A program made the position numbers and the translations under genes. 64,000 nt of DNA from Phytoactinopolyspora halotolerans. GTDB taxonomy: Bacteria > Actinomycetota > Actinomycetes > Jiangellales > Jiangellaceae. The stretch covers positions 234,331-298,330 of the forward strand of contig NZ_JAAGOA010000006.1 of the NCBI RefSeq assembly GCF_010550675.1, written 5' to 3'. Below are positions 54,438 through 62,949 of this stretch, one piece after another. Numbering within the stretch: the stretch's first letter is position 1; the number at the start of each line of letters is the position of its first letter. The notes beneath the pieces were generated by a model that had not been told where the DNA came from, ran no database searches, and was given only the letters and a program-made list of their open reading frames with translations.

Positions 54438-55129
54438 CCGGCCTCCTCCATCGTCGTGATCGCCGCCGAGATGGCCGGCAGGTCGTTGCTGATGACGCCG
54501 GAGAACCCGAGCTCGCTTGCTCTGCGTAGGGACGCGGGATCATCGACCGGGTAGGTCCACCAGGTCGAGAATCCCATGCGCAGATACCAGTCCAGGCTGG
54601 ACTGTTCGAGGTCGTGCCAGTGCAGGTTCATCATCTCGGGGCGCAACATCTCGAGCGTCTCGGGTGGTGGTGTGCTGATCCCCGGCCAGGACAGCGCCAA
54701 CCTGGCCTCCGGCATCTGGGCACGGACCTCTCCGAGGATGTCGTGCGGTCCCACGAACACACACCGGTGAAGCGCATCCTCATCCCGCAACACGGAGATG
54801 GCCCGCCGGGCGGTTCCCGCGCCCTTGCAATCGACCACCAGCATGGTCGACGTGGCGCGCACCGCCTCGTCCAGGGTGGGCAGGAAGTCGCTGACCTCGT
54901 GGTAGTCGATCTCGGACAAGAGCTGGGGACGCCCCCAGAGCCTGCGGAGATCGGCGTCGTGGAGTAGCACGGGAACGCTGTCACGGGTGAGCCGTACGTC
55001 GAACTCGATGCCGTCAGCGCCGAGTGATTCGGCGTTCTTCAGCGAGGCGACCGTGTTCTCGGTGAACTCGAACGGTGTGCCTCGATGTCCGATCAGGGTC
55101 AGCACGACATGTCCTTCGCTCTGTGTCAT
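54434..55129 (-). CDS. Glycerophosphodiester phosphodiesterase (second)
   Basis: 231 residues from ATG 55129 (no strong ribosome-binding site; the open frame extends further upstream). GDPD motifs: LIGHRGTPFEFTENTVASL, GIEFDVRLTRDSVPVLLHD, LVVDCKGAG in place of the usual E-x-K strand (Asp-Cys-Lys), and the C-terminal GFSGVISNDLP. The change from Glu to Asp at a usual metal-ligand strand may alter specificity. It is coupled to the inositol-monophosphatase-like gene. A triple TTAAC site lies about 150-190 bp upstream. Confidence 0.9.
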   Translation of the reverse strand: MTQSEGHVVLTLIGHRGTPFEFTENTVASLKNAESLGADGIEFDVRLTRDSVPVLLHDADLRRLWGRPQLLSEIDYHEVSDFLPTLDEAVRATSTMLVVDCKGAGTARRAISVLRDEDALHRCVFVGPHDILGEVRAQMPEARLALSWPGISTPPPETLEMLRPEMMNLHWHDLEQSSLDWYLRMGFSTWWTYPVDDPASLRRASELGFSGVISNDLPAISAAITTMEEAG

Positions 55130-55279
55130 GGGTGTCGATTCCGTCCTGGCCTGACGGGGTCGTGGAGAGCTTGGCCGCGTGACAGTCGCTCGGCGACGGA
55201 GGGACTGCACATCCGTAGGTCCGTACGGCTCTGAGCACCATGCGCAAGCCTCGTCGGGCCCGTCGTGCCGCTGACGGAC

Positions 55280-55317
55280 ACCTTAACAGAGTTAACTCAA
55301 AGTGAGAGATACTTAAC
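55280..55317 (-). promoter_or_regulatory. TTAAC operator cluster upstream of the GDPD-phosphatase operon
   Basis: AGAGTTAAC (55288-55296) and ATACTTAAC (55309-55317) have half-sites 21 bp apart, and both flanks and the central AAAG (55299-55302) match the site at 53.4 kb. A third TTAAC at 55283-55287 forms the palindrome TTAAC-AGA-GTTAA with the first. The remaining bases between 55130 and 55424 show nothing else recognisable. Confidence 0.65.
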
Positions 55318-55424
55318 GCCGACCGCGAAGAGCCCTGACCGCCCACGGCGGCGGCGTGGAAGAACGTCATCGCGGAACGTGCGGACGCCGGCCGCCGCGG
55401 GCGAGCCGACTCGTCCGGTCACGT

Positions 55425-56240
55425 TCAGCCGCCGCGCGCGATGGTCACCTCCGTGTGTTCGCTCAGCTCCGAGACGAGCCGGTCGTCCACGCCTTCGTTG
55501 AGGACGAGATGGTGGTAATCCGACGTAGGTGCCAGCCGGTGCAGCGCCGTACGCTCCAGCTTGGTGGGGTCCATCAACAGTGCACGGCGCTGGCCGGCCT
55601 GCATCATCGCACGCTTGATCATCACGATGTCGGGCTCCTGGTGGTACGTCGTGGTCACCGTCATCGCGGAGGTGCTCAAGAAGACGATGTCGACGGTGAG
55701 TGCCCCGACCGCCTCGATCGCGCTCATGCCCAGGAACGCATCGTGCGTGGTGTTGTAGTCGCCGCCGATGCCGATCAGGTGGATGTCCTGCATGGAGCGC
55801 AGAACCTGCATGGCCGGCAGGTAGTTGGTCACCACGGTGAGCGGCCCCAGCTCCAGGTCACCCAGCTTGCGGGCGAGGAAGAGGTTGGTGGTGGACGTAT
55901 CCAACATGATGGACATGCCCGGCTCGATCAGCTGCAACGCGGCGGTCGCGAGCGCTTCCTTCTCTGCGGTCTGCACCCGGAGCCGGTACTCCGAGCTGCT
56001 CTCGAACACGGTGGACGGCTGCGCCGAGACGCCGCCGTGGAACTTGCGCACCACGCCCTGCCGGGCCAGCTCGTCCAGGTCGCGATGGACCGTCATCAGG
56101 CTGGCCCCGGTCAGCTCGGTCAACTCGTTGACGGTCGCCACGCCGTTCGCGACGACGTGCGCCACGATCGTTTGCTGCCGGGATTCGCGTGCCTGCGTGC
56201 GCCTCGACGGCGGCCCGCTCCGGTCGGCGGAGGGTGTCAT
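55425..56240 (-). CDS. DeoR-family regulator (cluster regulator 1)
   Basis: 271 residues. DeoR helix-turn-helix in ATVNELTELTGASLMTVHRDLDELARQGVVRKFHGGVS, then the sensor domain with IEPGMSIMLDTSTTNLF and IGIGGDYNTTHDAFLG. It is clearly paralogous to the DeoR protein at 58.6-59.5 kb: both share the stretch VVRKF-GGVSAQPS-VFES just after the DNA-binding domain. In canonical DeoR proteins this position reads HGGA. It is divergent from the first FGGY kinase, with a TTAAC-type site between, and upstream of the GDPD operon. Confidence 0.92.
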   Translation of the reverse strand: MTPSADRSGPPSRRTQARESRQQTIVAHVVANGVATVNELTELTGASLMTVHRDLDELARQGVVRKFHGGVSAQPSTVFESSSEYRLRVQTAEKEALATAALQLIEPGMSIMLDTSTTNLFLARKLGDLELGPLTVVTNYLPAMQVLRSMQDIHLIGIGGDYNTTHDAFLGMSAIEAVGALTVDIVFLSTSAMTVTTTYHQEPDIVMIKRAMMQAGQRRALLMDPTKLERTALHRLAPTSDYHHLVLNEGVDDRLVSELSEHTEVTIARGG

Positions 56241-56310
56241 GAGACAAGGGTGCCATCCTCACATGACCACGTCCTCGACGGTATGGCGACGGACTGGAAC
56301 GAACCGTGGG

Positions 56311-56340
56311 AGATTCACCGTGTGTTGGTGTAGATTTAAC
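56311..56340. promoter_or_regulatory. AGATT half-site pair between DeoR and FGGY kinase genes
   Basis: AGATTTAAC (56332-56340) is identical to the half-site at 53443, and AGATTCACC starts 21 bp before it (56311-56319), again two helical turns. It lies between the divergent DeoR and kinase genes, about 70 bp from each start, where an autoregulatory operator is expected. One half-site is degenerate. Confidence 0.5.
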
Positions 56341-56406
56341 AGTCATTGATGTTATGCCAGCCACAGCAGCGGTGAATTCACCGGTACTGAGCCTTGAGGA
56401 GCGTGT

Positions 56407-57921
56407 GTGAACTCTGCCGCCACGGACGCCGTCTGGGTCGGTGTCGACCTGGGGACGCAGAGCACCCGTACCGTGATCGCCGACGACGGCGGCCGGGTGC
56501 TGGCCCTCGGCTCGGCGCCACTGGACAGCCGGCGGGAGAAGGCCGCGGTGCGCACCCACGAACAGGACCCGCACCAATGGTGGGAAGCGGTCGGGACGGC
56601 CTCCCGGCACGCGTTCGCCCAGCTACCGGACGATGCACGCCGCAGACCGGTGGGCGGCGTCGCCATCTGCAGCACCTCGGGCACGGTGGCATTGATCGAC
56701 GACCGAGGTGTACCGCGCACGCCGGCGCTGATGTACGACGATGCGCGCGCCTCGGACGAGCTGGCCCGGCTCCGCAGCCGCACCGACGTTGCGGGCAGCG
56801 CCGACATCCAGCTGTCCTGGGCGCTGCCGAAGATCGGCTGGCTGCTGCGACGGCACGCCAGCACCGGCCGATCGCCCACCTACGCCGCGCACAGCGCCGA
56901 CGTCGTCGCCGCGGCTCTGGTCGGACACCGCGTGTCGACCGACACCAGCCACGCCTTGAAGTCCGGCTATGACCTCGTCGGGGATCGGTGGAACCACGCC
57001 CTCGCCGGCGCCGCGGGCATCGATGCGACGGTGCTTCCGGACGTGGTGCGTCCCGGCAGCCGACTCGGCACCGTCGCCGGTGCGGCGGCGGAGCACACGG
57101 GAATCCCCGCGGGCACCCCCGTCGTCGCCGGCATGACGGACGGGTGCGCCGCCCAGATCGCCGCCGGGGCGTTGGCGCCCGGGACGTGGAACTCGGTGCT
57201 CGGCACTACACTCGTGCTCAAAGGGGTGAGCGAGACGCTCATCGAGGATCCGGACGGAGCCGTGTACAGCCACCGCCACCCCGACGGAGGCTGGCTGCCG
57301 GGAGGCGCGTCGAACGTGGGCGCGGGCATGATCGCCGAGGAGTTCGGCGACGCGGACCTGGAGGACCTCGCGCGGGCCGCACGCGGCTACGAACCTGCCG
57401 GCGCGGTGGTCTACCCGCTCACCGCGCGCGGCGAGCGGTTCCCGTTCGTGCGCCCGGACGCGCAGCGGTTCGAGGCCGGGACGCTCACCGGGGCGGCCGA
57501 ACGCTACGCGGCGGTGCTGCAGGGTGTGGCGTTCGTCGAGCGGTTGTGCTTCGAGCGACTGGCCGCGCTGGGTGCGGACGTCTCCGGGGAGCTCAGCGTG
57601 ACCGGCGGCGGCACCCGGAGCGAGTACTGGAACCAGCTCCGTGCGGACGTGCTCGGCCGCCGCCTCACCCTGCCCGCCACCGCGGAACCCGCGTTCGGGA
57701 TGGCGGTGCTGGCCTCGGCCCGGGAGGAGAGCGTCGCGGCCCGGGCCGCACGGATGGTGACCCGGCGGGGCGTCGTCGAGCCTCGTCCGGCCCACACCGA
57801 GCGGCTCGCCGAGGGTTACGAACGGCTCGTCGCTGAGCTGGTCGACCGCGGGTATATCTCGGACACGTTCACCAGACCTAAGGCCGCAGTGACGTCATCG
57901 ATTCGAGGCACCGACCTATGA
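56407..57921 (+). CDS. FGGY-family carbohydrate kinase (first)
   Basis: 504 residues; GTG 56407 follows GAGGAG by 5 nt. FGGY features: N-terminal phosphate-binding WVGVDLGTQSTRTVIAD, the second-domain NSVLGTTLVLKG, and the signature-like LSVTGGGTRSEYWNQLRADVLGR. The family phosphorylates xylulose, ribulose, glycerol, gluconate, rhamnulose or similar. It is the first gene of a plus-strand operon; the stop overlaps the next start (ATGA). It is only distantly similar to the second FGGY kinase 1.6 kb downstream. Substrate not predictable from sequence. Confidence 0.92.
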   Translation: MNSAATDAVWVGVDLGTQSTRTVIADDGGRVLALGSAPLDSRREKAAVRTHEQDPHQWWEAVGTASRHAFAQLPDDARRRPVGGVAICSTSGTVALIDDRGVPRTPALMYDDARASDELARLRSRTDVAGSADIQLSWALPKIGWLLRRHASTGRSPTYAAHSADVVAAALVGHRVSTDTSHALKSGYDLVGDRWNHALAGAAGIDATVLPDVVRPGSRLGTVAGAAAEHTGIPAGTPVVAGMTDGCAAQIAAGALAPGTWNSVLGTTLVLKGVSETLIEDPDGAVYSHRHPDGGWLPGGASNVGAGMIAEEFGDADLEDLARAARGYEPAGAVVYPLTARGERFPFVRPDAQRFEAGTLTGAAERYAAVLQGVAFVERLCFERLAALGADVSGELSVTGGGTRSEYWNQLRADVLGRRLTLPATAEPAFGMAVLASAREESVAARAARMVTRRGVVEPRPAHTERLAEGYERLVAELVDRGYISDTFTRPKAAVTSSIRGTDL

Positions 57922-58613
57922 CCACAGAGTCCACGACCGCTCCCACTACACGCATCGACCCCGGGCCCGCGCCCGTGCCCACGCCCGCGCAGGTGCCCAC
58001 GCCCACGTCCGTGACGCTGGCGCGGCACGGACGTACGCCGTGGCACGACGGCAACCGCTACACCGGGTCCAGCGACATCGACATCGACCATGTCGGCCGT
58101 GCCCAGGCCGAGCAGCTGGCGAACTGGGCACGGGAGGCCGCACCGGACGTGCTCTACTCGTCGACGATGCAGCGCACGCGGCAGACCGCCGCCCCGATGG
58201 TGGAGGCGCTGGGCCTGCCGCTGCACACCGACGAGCGCCTGCGCGAGCTGGACTTCGGCGAGATGGAAGGCCGGACGCTGACCGAGCTCCGAGCCGAGGA
58301 TCCGCAGGCCGTGGAGCTCTTCGAGCAGGACGCCGCGACGCATCACCTGCCGGGCGGCGAGCATCCGGAAGCCGCGGCCGATCGCGCCACCGCCGCGCTG
58401 GCCGACATCGTCTCCCGGCATCAGGGGCAGGACATCCTGGTGGTCTGTCACAACACGATCATCCGGCTGATCGCCTGTCGCTACCTGGGTATCCCGCTGG
58501 GTGCGTACCGGACCGCGCTGCGCGGCATCGCGCCGGTGGCCACGACCCGGTTCAGTTTCCGGCCGGACGGCTCGGTCATGCTGGACTACTACAACCGGCC
58601 CACCGATGGCTGA
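57918..58613 (+). CDS. Histidine phosphatase superfamily (phosphoglycerate-mutase-like)
   Basis: 231 residues. After a Thr/Pro/Ala-rich tail (DPGPAPVPTPAQVPTPT) the catalytic RHG motif appears at residues 36-38 (LARHGRTPW), followed by a catalytic-site YSSTMQRTRQTAAP, ELDFGEMEGRTL with the acid Glu, and the second histidine in VVCHNTIIRLI. Such enzymes dephosphorylate sugar phosphates, phosphoglycerate or nucleotides. Its position between a kinase and a DeoR gene, coupled to both by overlap, suggests it removes a pathway phosphate or prevents sugar-phosphate build-up. Confidence 0.92.
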   Translation: MTTESTTAPTTRIDPGPAPVPTPAQVPTPTSVTLARHGRTPWHDGNRYTGSSDIDIDHVGRAQAEQLANWAREAAPDVLYSSTMQRTRQTAAPMVEALGLPLHTDERLRELDFGEMEGRTLTELRAEDPQAVELFEQDAATHHLPGGEHPEAAADRATAALADIVSRHQGQDILVVCHNTIIRLIACRYLGIPLGAYRTALRGIAPVATTRFSFRPDGSVMLDYYNRPTDG

Positions 58614-59466
58614 CGAGCAGACGGAACAGAGGCTATCCGGTGGCCGCAACTCGCGGACCGCGCGGCAGACCCGGATCGCCGAGCATGTCCTGCGTGAGGG
58701 TTCGGTCTCGGCCAGCAGCCTCTCCGAGCTGTTCGGCGTGAGCCTGATGACCGTCCACCGCGACCTGGACGAGCTGGAACGCCAAGGCGTGGTCCGCAAG
58801 TTCCGCGGCGGCGTCAGCGCGCAGCCGTCCAGCGTGTTCGAGAGCAACGTCGCCTACCGGTTGCGGACCGCCCGCGCGGAGAAGGTGGCGATCGGCCGGT
58901 ACGCGCGCACCATGATCGAGCCCGGCATGGCGGTGATGCTGGACGACTCGACCACCACGCTGGAGGTGGCGCAGCTGCTGCCGGACGCGGCTCCGCTCAC
59001 GGTCATCACCAATTTCCTCGAGGTGATCAAGACCGTCAGCCGGATGTCCGGGATCAGGCTGATCGCACTGGGCGGTGAGTACTACCCGACGCACGACTCT
59101 TTTTTGGGCGTGCCCTGCATGGAGGCGATCGAGTCGCTGCGCGCAGACGTGCTGTTCACCTCGACGTCGGCGGTGTCGGCCACCCACGCGTATCACCAGG
59201 AGCAGGAGATCGTGCTGGTGAAACGCGCCATGATGCGCTCGGCGGAGAGAAAGGTCCTGCTGATCGACCACGGCAAGCTCGGCGGCTCGGCCCTGCACCA
59301 ACTCGCGCCGCTCACCGACTTCGACGACGTCGTCGTGGACGCCGGCGCGCCCGGGGACGTGCTGCGTGCGCTTCGCGACCGGCGGATCAACGTGCACATC
59401 GCCGACCCGGTCGCGGACGAGCCGGACGCCCGGGACAGGCCGGAAGCGCCGGACACGCTGGACTGA
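58606..59466 (+). CDS. DeoR-family regulator (cluster regulator 2)
   Basis: 286 residues; ATG 58606 overlaps the phosphatase stop by 8 nt. HTH in VSASSLSELFGVSLMTVHRDLDELERQGVVRKFRGGVS; sensor domain IEPGMAVMLDDSTTTLEVAQLL and ALGGEYYPTHDSFLGVP. A paralogue of the DeoR protein at 55.4-56.2 kb, sharing the SAQPS-VFES stretch and the layout throughout. A charged, Asp/Pro-rich tail (PVADEPDARDRPEAPDTLD) is extra. Having two such regulators in one locus suggests a duplicated or branched pathway, or two inducers. Confidence 0.92.
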   Translation: MADEQTEQRLSGGRNSRTARQTRIAEHVLREGSVSASSLSELFGVSLMTVHRDLDELERQGVVRKFRGGVSAQPSSVFESNVAYRLRTARAEKVAIGRYARTMIEPGMAVMLDDSTTTLEVAQLLPDAAPLTVITNFLEVIKTVSRMSGIRLIALGGEYYPTHDSFLGVPCMEAIESLRADVLFTSTSAVSATHAYHQEQEIVLVKRAMMRSAERKVLLIDHGKLGGSALHQLAPLTDFDDVVVDAGAPGDVLRALRDRRINVHIADPVADEPDARDRPEAPDTLD

Positions 59467-59495
59467 CGGACCACCACCCAGGGAGGGAGAATCCC

Positions 59496-60950
59496 ATGTA
59501 TGTAGGGGTCGACGTCGGGACATCGCTGACCAAGGCCGTCGGGTACGACGCGGACGGCGCCGAGCTCTGCGTGCACAGTGTCCCGACGCAACTCAACTAT
59601 CCCGGGCCGGGCCGGGTCGAGCAGGACGCCGACACGGTGGTGGACTCGGTGATCCGGGTTGTGCGTGCCGTCGTCGCCGAGCTGCCGCACCCGCCCTCAT
59701 TGATCGCGGTGACCGGGCAGGGCGACGGTTGCTGGCTGCATGACGCGGACGGAGCACCGGTGCGGCCGGCGGCGTCCTGGCTGGACGCCCGTGCCGCGGA
59801 TGTGGTCCGCCGATGGGACGTGGACGGCACGGCGGATGCGATCCTGGCGCGCAACGGCGGCATGGTCTTTCCGGGCGCGTCGGCGGCAATCCTGGCCGTG
59901 CTGGACCGGGAGGAACCAGAGGCGCTGGATCGGGCGAACACCGCGACCCACGGCGTCGGCCTGGTCTTCCGGCGGCTGACCGGTGAGCGGGCCAGCGACG
60001 TGTCGGACGCGTCGTTTCCGTTCCTCGACCCGCGCCGCCACGACTACGATGACGAGATCCTGCGGCTGTGCGGCCTGGAACACCGCCGTGACCTGCTGCC
60101 GCCCGTCGTCGGCCCGGCCGGGCCATCGGCACCGCTGACCGCGGGCGCGGCCGAGTTGCTCGGGCTGCCCTCCGCGGCGGCGGAGCGGACCGTGGTGAGC
60201 GCCGGCCCGTACGACCTGCTGGCCTCGGCCCGCGGCAGCGGCGTGGTGCAGCCGGGCGACGGGCTGCTGATCGTCGGTACGACGCTGGCGTGCCAGGTGG
60301 TGACGGACGACCCGTCGCCGATCCCGCACCGCGCCGGGCTGCTGCTCGGCATGTGGCGGCCGGACCGGTGGATGCGGGCGATGCCGGCGATGGTCGGTAC
60401 CGCCTCGATGGACTGGCTGCTGCCGATGGTGGGCACGTCGTTCGACGAACTCGGCACGCTGATGGGTGACTCGCCACCGGGTGCCAACGGCGTCCGGGCA
60501 CTGCCGTATTGGTCGGCGTCGGGGGAGCGGGCGCCGTTCGTGGACGCCTCCGCTCGCGGCCGGCTGGACGGGCTGCACATGGGGACCACCCGGGCCGATC
60601 TGGTGCGCGGACTGGCCGAAGGGCTGGCGTTCGCCGCCCGGCACTGCTTCGACGCGGCGGGGTTGACCGGACGGCTGGCGGTGTGCGGCGGCGGTGCGCA
60701 GAGCGCGGCGTGGATGCAGCTCTTCGCCGATGTGCTGGGACGCCCGCTGGAGGCCGTCGACGTCGGGCAGGCCGGAGCGTACGGGGCGGTGCTCTCCGCC
60801 CTGGACGGGCGCGGCCAGGCACCGGACTCGTGGCCGATCCCGCGGCACACCATCGAACCGGCGGCGGACAGCCGGGACCAGTATGACGAGGCATTCGAGG
60901 ACTACCTGCGGCGGGTCGACCGCGCGCGGGAGGAATGGAAGGACCGTTGA
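59496..60950 (+). CDS. FGGY-family carbohydrate kinase (second)
   Basis: 484 residues; AGGGAGGGAG precedes ATG 59496. FGGY features: YVGVDVGTSLTKAVGYDADG, a middle GTTLACQVV phosphate loop, and AVCGGGAQSAAWMQLFADVLGRPLE. The aspartate expected as catalytic base lies in the SWLDARAAD region. It differs from the first kinase in length and in most variable segments, so they are likely to phosphorylate different polyols or ketoses. Its stop overlaps the start of a 2-hydroxyacid dehydrogenase gene. Confidence 0.92.
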   Translation: MYVGVDVGTSLTKAVGYDADGAELCVHSVPTQLNYPGPGRVEQDADTVVDSVIRVVRAVVAELPHPPSLIAVTGQGDGCWLHDADGAPVRPAASWLDARAADVVRRWDVDGTADAILARNGGMVFPGASAAILAVLDREEPEALDRANTATHGVGLVFRRLTGERASDVSDASFPFLDPRRHDYDDEILRLCGLEHRRDLLPPVVGPAGPSAPLTAGAAELLGLPSAAAERTVVSAGPYDLLASARGSGVVQPGDGLLIVGTTLACQVVTDDPSPIPHRAGLLLGMWRPDRWMRAMPAMVGTASMDWLLPMVGTSFDELGTLMGDSPPGANGVRALPYWSASGERAPFVDASARGRLDGLHMGTTRADLVRGLAEGLAFAARHCFDAAGLTGRLAVCGGGAQSAAWMQLFADVLGRPLEAVDVGQAGAYGAVLSALDGRGQAPDSWPIPRHTIEPAADSRDQYDEAFEDYLRRVDRAREEWKDR

Positions 60951-62059
60951 CCGAGATGCACGACGACTCCGCCGGCCCGGTGGGCACCGATAACGCTGGT
61001 GACGCCGGGGAACTACGGGTCCTGCTGGCGGGCGACCATTTCGTCCGGAACGACCTGCTGGAGGACCGGCTGCGGCAGGCGCTCCCGGCCGATGCCGCGG
61101 CGCGGCTGGACGTCCGGTCGATGACGCTGCCGTGGCCGATGGTCCCGTATGGGCGGGTGCAGGAGGTCGACGAAGCCTCCGACGTCGAGGACGAGCTGCT
61201 GGCACAGGTCGGCGACGTCGAGGTGGCGGTGACCCAGATGGCGCCGTTCACCAGGCGAGTGCTGGAAGCGGCACCGTCGCTGGGGTTGATCGTGTGCACC
61301 CGCGGCGGCCCGGTGAACGTGAACGTGCAGGCGGCGACCGAGCGAGGCATCGCGGTGTGCAACACGCCGGGGCGCAACGCGGTGGCGGCGGCCGAACACG
61401 CGGTGACGCTGATCCTCGCCGCGCTGCGGTCGATTCCGCGGGTGCACGCCAGCGTCGCCGCCGGGGAATGGCGCAGCGACCTGTACGCGTACGACGAGTG
61501 TGGCCTGGAGCTGGGCGGGTCGACGGTCGGCCTGGTCGGGTATGGGGCGATCGGCCGCCGCGTGGCCCGCATCCTGCGCGCGTTCGATGCCGAGGTACTG
61601 GTCAGCGACCCGTTCGTGGCCGCCGATGATCTCGGGCCGGGGGTCCGGCTGGTGGACCTGGACACGCTGCTGGCCGCCAGCGACGTCGTCAGCCTGCACG
61701 CTCGGCTGACGCCGGAGACGGAGAACCTGATCAACTCCACGACGCTCGCGGCGATGCGCCCGGGCAGTTACCTGATCAATACCGCGCGGGGCGGACTGGT
61801 CGACGACCAGGCGCTGGCGGCCGCCCTGCACAGCGGGCATCTCGCGGGTGCCGGGCTGGACGTGTACCCGCGCGAACCGATTCCGGCCGGATGGCCGTTG
61901 CTCTCGTCCGACCGGGTGGTGATGACGCCGCACCTGGCCGGTGCCACCCGGCAGACGGCGCACCGGGCGGCCGAACTCGCCGCGGCGTCGGTGGCGGCGT
62001 TCTTGGCCGGCGAGCGTCCACCGGGCATGGTGAATCCTGAAATCGCGGTTGCGGGGTAA
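60947..62059 (+). CDS. D-isomer-specific 2-hydroxyacid dehydrogenase
   Basis: 370 residues from TTG 60947, which overlaps the kinase stop (TTGA) with GGAAGG 4 nt upstream; ATG 60956 is the alternative start. The NAD-binding Rossmann motif is STVGLVGYGAIGRRVARIL, and the catalytic triad is visible as Arg in NTARGG, Glu in VYPREPIP and His in TPHLAG. Relatives include 3-phosphoglycerate, erythronate-4-phosphate and glyoxylate/hydroxypyruvate reductases. Downstream of an FGGY kinase it may oxidise a phosphorylated sugar acid, as in four-carbon acid sugar pathways. Confidence 0.92.
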   Translation: MTEMHDDSAGPVGTDNAGDAGELRVLLAGDHFVRNDLLEDRLRQALPADAAARLDVRSMTLPWPMVPYGRVQEVDEASDVEDELLAQVGDVEVAVTQMAPFTRRVLEAAPSLGLIVCTRGGPVNVNVQAATERGIAVCNTPGRNAVAAAEHAVTLILAALRSIPRVHASVAAGEWRSDLYAYDECGLELGGSTVGLVGYGAIGRRVARILRAFDAEVLVSDPFVAADDLGPGVRLVDLDTLLAASDVVSLHARLTPETENLINSTTLAAMRPGSYLINTARGGLVDDQALAAALHSGHLAGAGLDVYPREPIPAGWPLLSSDRVVMTPHLAGATRQTAHRAAELAAASVAAFLAGERPPGMVNPEIAVAG

Positions 62060-62143
62060 AACGTAAGAAATCGCGTCCGGCGGGTGCCGTACGGCCCCAG
62101 TCGAACCGGCGTCGATGGTGAACAATGAGTGAATAGAGTATGA

Positions 62144-62818
62144 ATGAGTGTTGACGAGGAGATGACATCGGTGAAGGCGCCCTGGCGACGGTTACGGTCG
62201 TCATGGCGCGCCCGTCGAAGTTCTGACCTGTCCAAGGCGCTGCTCGGGCAGATGCGCGCAGCCGCGGAGGGCGCTGTGCTGGCCCGGGACATGGTGGACA
62301 AGAAGATCAGCCCTTCGCAGGCGCGCGAGCGGATAGCGGACGTCGAGCACAGCGGGGACGAGATGCGCGGCCAGTTGGTCGACCGGCTCTCCAAGACACT
62401 GGTCTCGCCGCTGGACCGGGAGGACCTGTTCCGGCTCTCCCGTTCGGTGGACGACGTGCTGGACACCATCAGGGACTTCGTCCGTGAGGCTGATCTCTAC
62501 CAGATCGAGAAGCGCAAGACGTACCGGCCGCTGGTCGACGCCGTGGTGGTGGCGATCGAGTCGCTGGAGGACGCGGTCGCCTCGGTGTGGAGCAAGCCGC
62601 AGCGCGTGCCGATGAAGGCACTGGACGCGAAGAAGGCCGCCCGAGCCGTCAACCGGGCGTACCAGGACCAGTTCGCCAAGATCGTCGACGGCAACGGCGA
62701 GATGTCGCCGCAGGCCCTCAAGCACCGGGAGCTGATCAAGCGGCTGGACTGGGTGGGCATCCGGATCAACGAAGCGGCGGACGTACTGACCGACGGAGCG
62801 CTCAAACGCGGCTACTGA
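62144..62818 (+). CDS. DUF47/PhoU-like phosphate transport accessory protein
   Basis: 224 residues, all helical (ALLGQMRAAAEGAVLARDMV..., ADVEHSGDEMRGQLVDRLSKTLVSPLDREDLFRLSRSVDDVLDTIRD). This is the DUF47 family that partners PiT phosphate transporters, and a PiT gene follows. The start is uncertain: ATG 62144 has no ribosome-binding site but TAGAGT (62134-62139) nearby could be a -10 for a near-leaderless mRNA; GTG 62171 has GAGGAG 10 nt upstream. The pair may supply or regulate phosphate for the phospho-sugar cluster, or be unrelated to it. Confidence 0.9.
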   Translation: MSVDEEMTSVKAPWRRLRSSWRARRSSDLSKALLGQMRAAAEGAVLARDMVDKKISPSQARERIADVEHSGDEMRGQLVDRLSKTLVSPLDREDLFRLSRSVDDVLDTIRDFVREADLYQIEKRKTYRPLVDAVVVAIESLEDAVASVWSKPQRVPMKALDAKKAARAVNRAYQDQFAKIVDGNGEMSPQALKHRELIKRLDWVGIRINEAADVLTDGALKRGY

Positions 62819-62827
62819 CTCCCTCCT

Positions 62828-62887
62828 GGCGGTGATCATCAACGGTTGAGCCGGCCATGACCGGCTCAACCGTCGATCATCATCGCC
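62828..62887. repeat. Family C palindrome, copy 2
   Basis: 27-bp arms (62828-62854 and 62861-62887) with three mismatches, containing TGATCATC and ACGGTTGAGCCGG, and a 6-nt loop CCATGA. It shares ACGGTTGAG with copy 1 at 49.8 kb and the outer TGATCAT core with families A and B. It begins 9 nt after the DUF47 stop and lies before the PiT gene in the same direction. Confidence 0.85.
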
Positions 62888-62949
62888 AGTGGGCAGAGCG
62901 TGAGCAGAGCGATCGGGCAGAAGCAGGAGGGCCGGAGAGGGAGGTGACG

